10,714 bases of DNA from Thermus kawarayensis JCM 12314 (lineage in GTDB: Bacteria; Deinococcota; Deinococci; Deinococcales; Thermaceae): assembly GCA_001311545.1 (NCBI GenBank), contig BBBL01000028.1:1-10714 (forward strand), given 5' to 3'. Below the pieces are notes generated by a model. The model was not told where the DNA came from and ran no database searches. It worked only from the letters and a program-made list of their open reading frames with translations. Shown here in pieces: positions 7,460-10,714 of the stretch. Within the stretch, counting starts at the first letter, position 1, and every line of letters begins with the position of its first letter. The translations under genes and the position numbers were made by a program.

Positions 7460-8661
7460 CCGCCACCTCCCCCAAAAGGCCCACCCAGGGGTTCTGGTAG
7501 GGGTGGGTCCTTAGGAAGGCGTTCACCGCCTCCAGGTCCGTCTCCTCTATGGCCCCCTCTATCTCCCAAAGGGACCGCACCCTCCCCAGCATGTAGAGGT
7601 CCCGGGCCATGGAGGAAGCGCGGCTCCTAATGGACTCGTCCGCCATCACCAAGGCGGTCTTCAGGCCCACCTTGGCCCGGGAAAGCTCCTCCTCCGTCAC
7701 CCCCAGGGCCAGGCGCTCCAGCTCGGTGAGCATCACCTCCAGGGTCTTCCCCGCCCTCTCCTTCGTGGTCCCGGCGTAGGCCATGAGAAGGCCCTGGCCC
7801 TTGACCCCGGCGGGGAAGGCGCTTACGGCGTAGACCAGGCCCCTTTTCTCCCGCACCTCGGTGAAGAGGCGGCTACTCATCCCCCGGAGAGGACCTCCAG
7901 GGCGAGCCTCGAGGTGTAGAAGCCCGGGTCCTCGGGCCCCACGTCGGGGTAGGCGAGGCCGATCTGCACCTGGGCCGTGGGCCTCTTTAGGGCGAAGCGG
8001 TGGGGCTCGGAAAGCTCCGGGCGGGGATAAGAGGCCTCCTTCCCCTCCCAGGCGAGGAAGGGCTCGAGGGCATCAAGAAGCCTCTCCCAGGAGACCCCCC
8101 CGGCCACGGCGAGGATGGCCCCCCTGGGGGTGTAGCGCCTTTGGAAGTCCGCCCGAAGGGCCTCGGGGCCCACCCCCTTCAGGTCCTCCTCCCGGCCCAA
8201 GGGGTCCCGCCCGTGGGGGGAGCGGAAGACCCTCCGCCGGAGCTCGGAGAAGAGCTTCCTCGCGGGCTGGTCCTCCTGGGAAAGGAGGGCCTGGAGGGCC
8301 ACGGAGCGCACCGCCTCCAAGCCCTCCTCGGGCAGGCGGGGCCTGGTGAGGAGGAGGGCGTAGAGGCGGAAGACCTCTTCCAGGACCTCGGGGAGGAAGG
8401 CGGCGGAAAAGGCCGTGTGCTCCAGGCCCGCCCCGCTACTCCGCCGCACCCCTAGGGCGTCCAGGGCCTGGGCCAGGCCCTGGCGTCCAGGTCCCCCGCC
8501 CCCTTCCAAAGCCATCCCTCCAGGAGGGTGCTCGCCCCCTCCATCCCCTCGGGGTCGTTCACCGCCCCGGCGGGGACCAGAAGCTGGAAGGCCACCCCGG
8601 GAAAGTCCCGCTCCTCCAGGGCCACCACCAGACCCGTGGGCAATCGTTCCACCCGACTCAC
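7452..8661 (-). CDS. M16 peptidase-like subunit without zinc motif, partner of the next gene, frameshifted
   Basis: First gene of the operon. It has the same two-domain M16 layout as its neighbour but the zinc motif is degenerate: the site that should be HxxEH reads TLLEG (residues 45-49), losing both histidines and keeping the glutamate. Its C-terminal domain keeps MSSRLFTEVREKRGLVYAV, the RExxGLxY element that helps hold substrate. It should therefore be the non-catalytic half of a heterodimer. Two one-base losses occur, near 8482 and in the C run 7881-7885; corrected length is 403 residues from GTG 8661. I choose GTG 8661 because a minus-strand -10 (TACCCT) sits 7 bases upstream and homologous reading begins there; an in-frame ATG at 8730 would lie upstream of that promoter and overlap recG. 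The 3' end overlaps the catalytic subunit gene. Confidence 0.9.
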
Positions 8662-8668
8662 AGGCCTA

Positions 8669-8678
8669 AGGGTATCAT
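8669..8678. promoter_or_regulatory. Divergent promoter region for the M16 operon and recG, overlapping -10 elements
   Basis: On the minus strand TACCCT (8674-8669) is 7 bases before the M16 operon GTG, suggesting a leaderless transcript. On the plus strand TATCAT (8673-8678) would start transcription near 8685, giving recG a leader of about 29 bases. The two hexamers share two base pairs, so the promoters may exclude each other. Neither has a clear -35 hexamer. Seen: the hexamers and spacing. Inferred: promoter activity. Confidence 0.45.
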
Positions 8679-8713
8679 GGAGCCCGGGACGCCACCACCT
8701 CACGGGCAAAGCG

Positions 8714-10714
8714 ATGAAGGACTCGGCCAAAAACAGCCTAGAAACACTTCGGGAAAGGCTCCGGCGGCCCCTCCTCCGGGAGCTTAAGGACGGGGCCCAG
8801 GACCGGGTGGTGGTGGGGGGCCTCGAGGCCTTGGTGGAGAACCTGGCCCGCCCCTTCCCCCAGATCCTGGCCCTCTTCCGGGGCTACCGGGAAAAGACCC
8901 CGGAGGAGCGCAAAGGGCTCCTCTTGCAGGCCCTGCGCCTTCTGGAAAACCCCCAGGAAGCTCCGCCCGGGGCCGGGGGCCGCCTCGGCCTCGAGGACCC
9001 CGCCCACCTCCTCGCCCCTCCGCAGAGCCGGAAAAAGCTCAGCGAACTCGGGCTGCGCACGGTGCGGGACGTGCTCCAGCACTATCCCCGCCGCTACGAG
9101 GACCGCCGGGCCCTCCCCGGGGTGCGCTTTCTGGAGGACGGACAGAAGGCCACCCTCTCCGTGAAGGTCCTCGCCAAGGAGCTGGTCAGGACCCCCAAGA
9201 AGGGGATGCAGCTCGTCCAGGTCAAGGCCCAGGACGCCTGGGGGTGGCGTCTCACCCTGGTCTGGTTCAACCAGCCCTGGGTCCTTTCCCAGGTGGAGGA
9301 GGGGGCCACCCTCATCGTCACCGGGAGGGTGCAGCGGCGAAGCGGGGTCCAGCTCTACGTGGAGCACTTTGAGGACGAGGGGGGTGAGTCCCTCTCCACC
9401 GGGCGCATCGTCCCCATCTACCCGCCAAGGAGGGGATAAGCCAGGCCTTTCTCCGCCGCACCGTCCACCGGGCCCTGGAGGAGGCCCTGCCCCTTCCCGA
9501 CCCCCTGGAGGCCTACCGCCGGGAGCTGGGCCTCCTCCCCTACGCCGAGGCCCTGAAGGCCGTCCACTTCCCCGAGGACGAGGAAGCCCTAAAGAAGGCC
9601 CTCCTCCGCCTCAAGTTTGACGAGTACCTCCTCTTGGAGCTCAAGGCCCTCCTGGAGGCCGGGGGGGTGGTGCTGGGCCGGAGCTTCCGGGTGGAGGAGG
9701 CCTGGGTGGAGGCCTTCAGGAAGGCCCTCCCCTTCCCCCTCACCCGGGCCCAGGAAAGGGTCATGGGGGAGATCGCAAAGGACATGCAAAGCCCAAGGCA
9801 GATGGCCCGCCTCCTCCAGGGGGACGTGGGCTCGGGGAAGACGGTGGTGGCGGCCTTCGCCCTCTACCTCGCCGCCCAAAACGGGGCCCAGGGGGCCCTC
9901 ATGGCCCCCACGGAGATCCTGGCCAAGCAGCACTTCCAGAACCTCGCCCGCTACCTCTTCCCCCTGGGGGTCAGGGTGGAGCTCCTTCTGGGCTCCATGA
10001 GCCAGCGGGAAAAGGAGGCGGCCACCCTCCGCCTCAAAAGCGGGGAGGCCCAGGTGGCCGTGGGCACCCACGCCTCATCCAGGAGGGGGTGGGGTTCCAA
10101 GACCTGGGCCTCGCGTGGTGGACGAGGAGCACCGCTTCGGGGTGCTGCAGCGCCGGGCCCTCCTCAGGCTCGCCCCTCTTCCCCCGGACGTCCTGGTGAT
10201 GTCCGCCACCCCCATCCCCCGCTCCCTGGCCCTAACCCTCTACGGGGACCTGGAGGTGAGCCTCCTGGACGAGATGCCCCCGGGCCGCACCCCGGTGAAG
10301 ACCAAGGTCCTCCCCCACCGCCTCCGCCTCCAGGCCTATGCCTTCGCCCGGGAGGAGGTGAGAAAGGGCCACCAGGTCTTCGTGGTGGCCCCGGCCATTG
10401 AGGAGAACGAGGAGCTGGACCTAAAGGCGGCCACCACCCTCTACGAGGAGCTCAAGGGCCTCCTCCCGAGGTGCGCATGGCCCTCCTCCACGGGAGGATG
10501 CCCGCCCGGGAGAAGGACGAGGTCATGGAGGCCTTCCGTAAGGGCGAGTTTGACCTCTTGGTCTCCACCACGGTGGTGGAGGTGGGGGTGGACATCCCCC
10601 GGGCCACCCTCATCATCGTGGAGAACGCCGAGCGCTTCGGCCTCGCCCAGCTCCACCAGCTTCGGGGCCGGGTGGGGCGGGGAGGGCTTCAAGCTACGCC
10701 ATCTTCCTGGCCGG
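8714..10714 (+). CDS. recG: ATP-dependent DNA helicase RecG, frameshifted and cut by the window end
   Basis: RecG is a superfamily 2 helicase that remodels stalled forks and Holliday junctions. After an N-terminal extension (about 100 residues) come the wedge/OB region ([20 protein letters not shown], then an OB strand set near [15 protein letters not shown]) and the two helicase lobes. Motifs seen are [11 protein letters not shown] (Q-like), [11 protein letters not shown] (Walker A), [14 protein letters not shown] (Walker B/DEEH), [44 protein letters not shown] and [20 protein letters not shown]. Five one-base losses lie near 9425, 10073, 10115, 10465 and 10691; the last is an A lost from CAAAG. 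About 668 residues are present; the C-terminal roughly 100 residues lie beyond the edge. ATG 8714 is the only good start in frame, though its ribosome binding site is weak. The gene is divergent from the M16 operon. Confidence 0.96.

Noticed and set aside
8738..9367. Minus-strand open frame (209 codons) opposite recG
   Set aside because: Lies entirely within conserved recG sequence and shows no family resemblance.
1..10714. Mobile element, CRISPR, prophage or tRNA content
   Set aside because: No transposase or integrase motifs, no regularly spaced direct repeats and no cloverleaf were seen; all space is filled by housekeeping genes.

Overview
The window looks like a piece of a Thermus chromosome (close to T. 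thermophilus / T. aquaticus, not resolved to species). The evidence is very high G+C, strong G/C preference at third codon positions, start codons that are often GTG or TTG, genes packed with 4-11 base overlaps, leaderless promoters, and a 4-alpha-glucanotransferase that follows the well-known 500-residue Thermus amylomaltase along its whole length. The content is chromosomal housekeeping DNA: no transposase, integrase, phage gene, CRISPR array, tRNA or rRNA was seen.

Layout, left to right. (1) Bases 1-766, plus strand: the 3' part of a membrane-anchored PIN-TRAM protein. (2) 770-2805, plus: a -10 box and a leader with a perfect 16-base palindrome, then sucC and sucD, the two subunits of succinyl-CoA synthetase, overlapping by four bases. 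(3) 2820-2849: a hairpin between the converging sucCD and malQ genes. (4) 2854-4352, minus: malQ, read from a leaderless promoter whose upstream region carries two 6-2-6 inverted repeats. (5) 4476-4503: a perfect 12-bp hairpin just past the stop of the next operon. (6) 8661 down to 4507, minus: a four-gene operon of an M16 peptidase-like subunit without the zinc motif, an M16 subunit with it, an EamA/DMT transporter and a 3-hydroxyacyl-CoA dehydrogenase. (7) 8714 to the right edge, plus: recG, divergent from that operon with nearly superimposed -10 elements and cut by the window end.

All nine genes are interrupted by frameshifts. I placed 25 sites, each explained by loss of one base from a short run of identical bases (nearly always G or C); none needs an insertion. 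When the lost bases are restored, the genes reach expected lengths (SucC 378, SucD 288, MalQ 500, the two M16 subunits 403 and 406 residues) and every motif returns to frame. I read this as sequencing or assembly error, not gene decay, so genes are annotated as single CDS spans across the breaks.

Functionally the genes are a mosaic: TCA cycle (sucCD), glycogen/maltodextrin metabolism (malQ), proteolysis (M16 pair), transport (EamA), acyl-CoA oxidation or storage-polymer metabolism (dehydrogenase) and recombination/fork rescue (recG). I do not see a new biological system. The most interesting non-coding signals are the palindrome that covers the sucC ribosome binding site, the paired dyads in front of malQ, and the divergent recG/M16 promoter.
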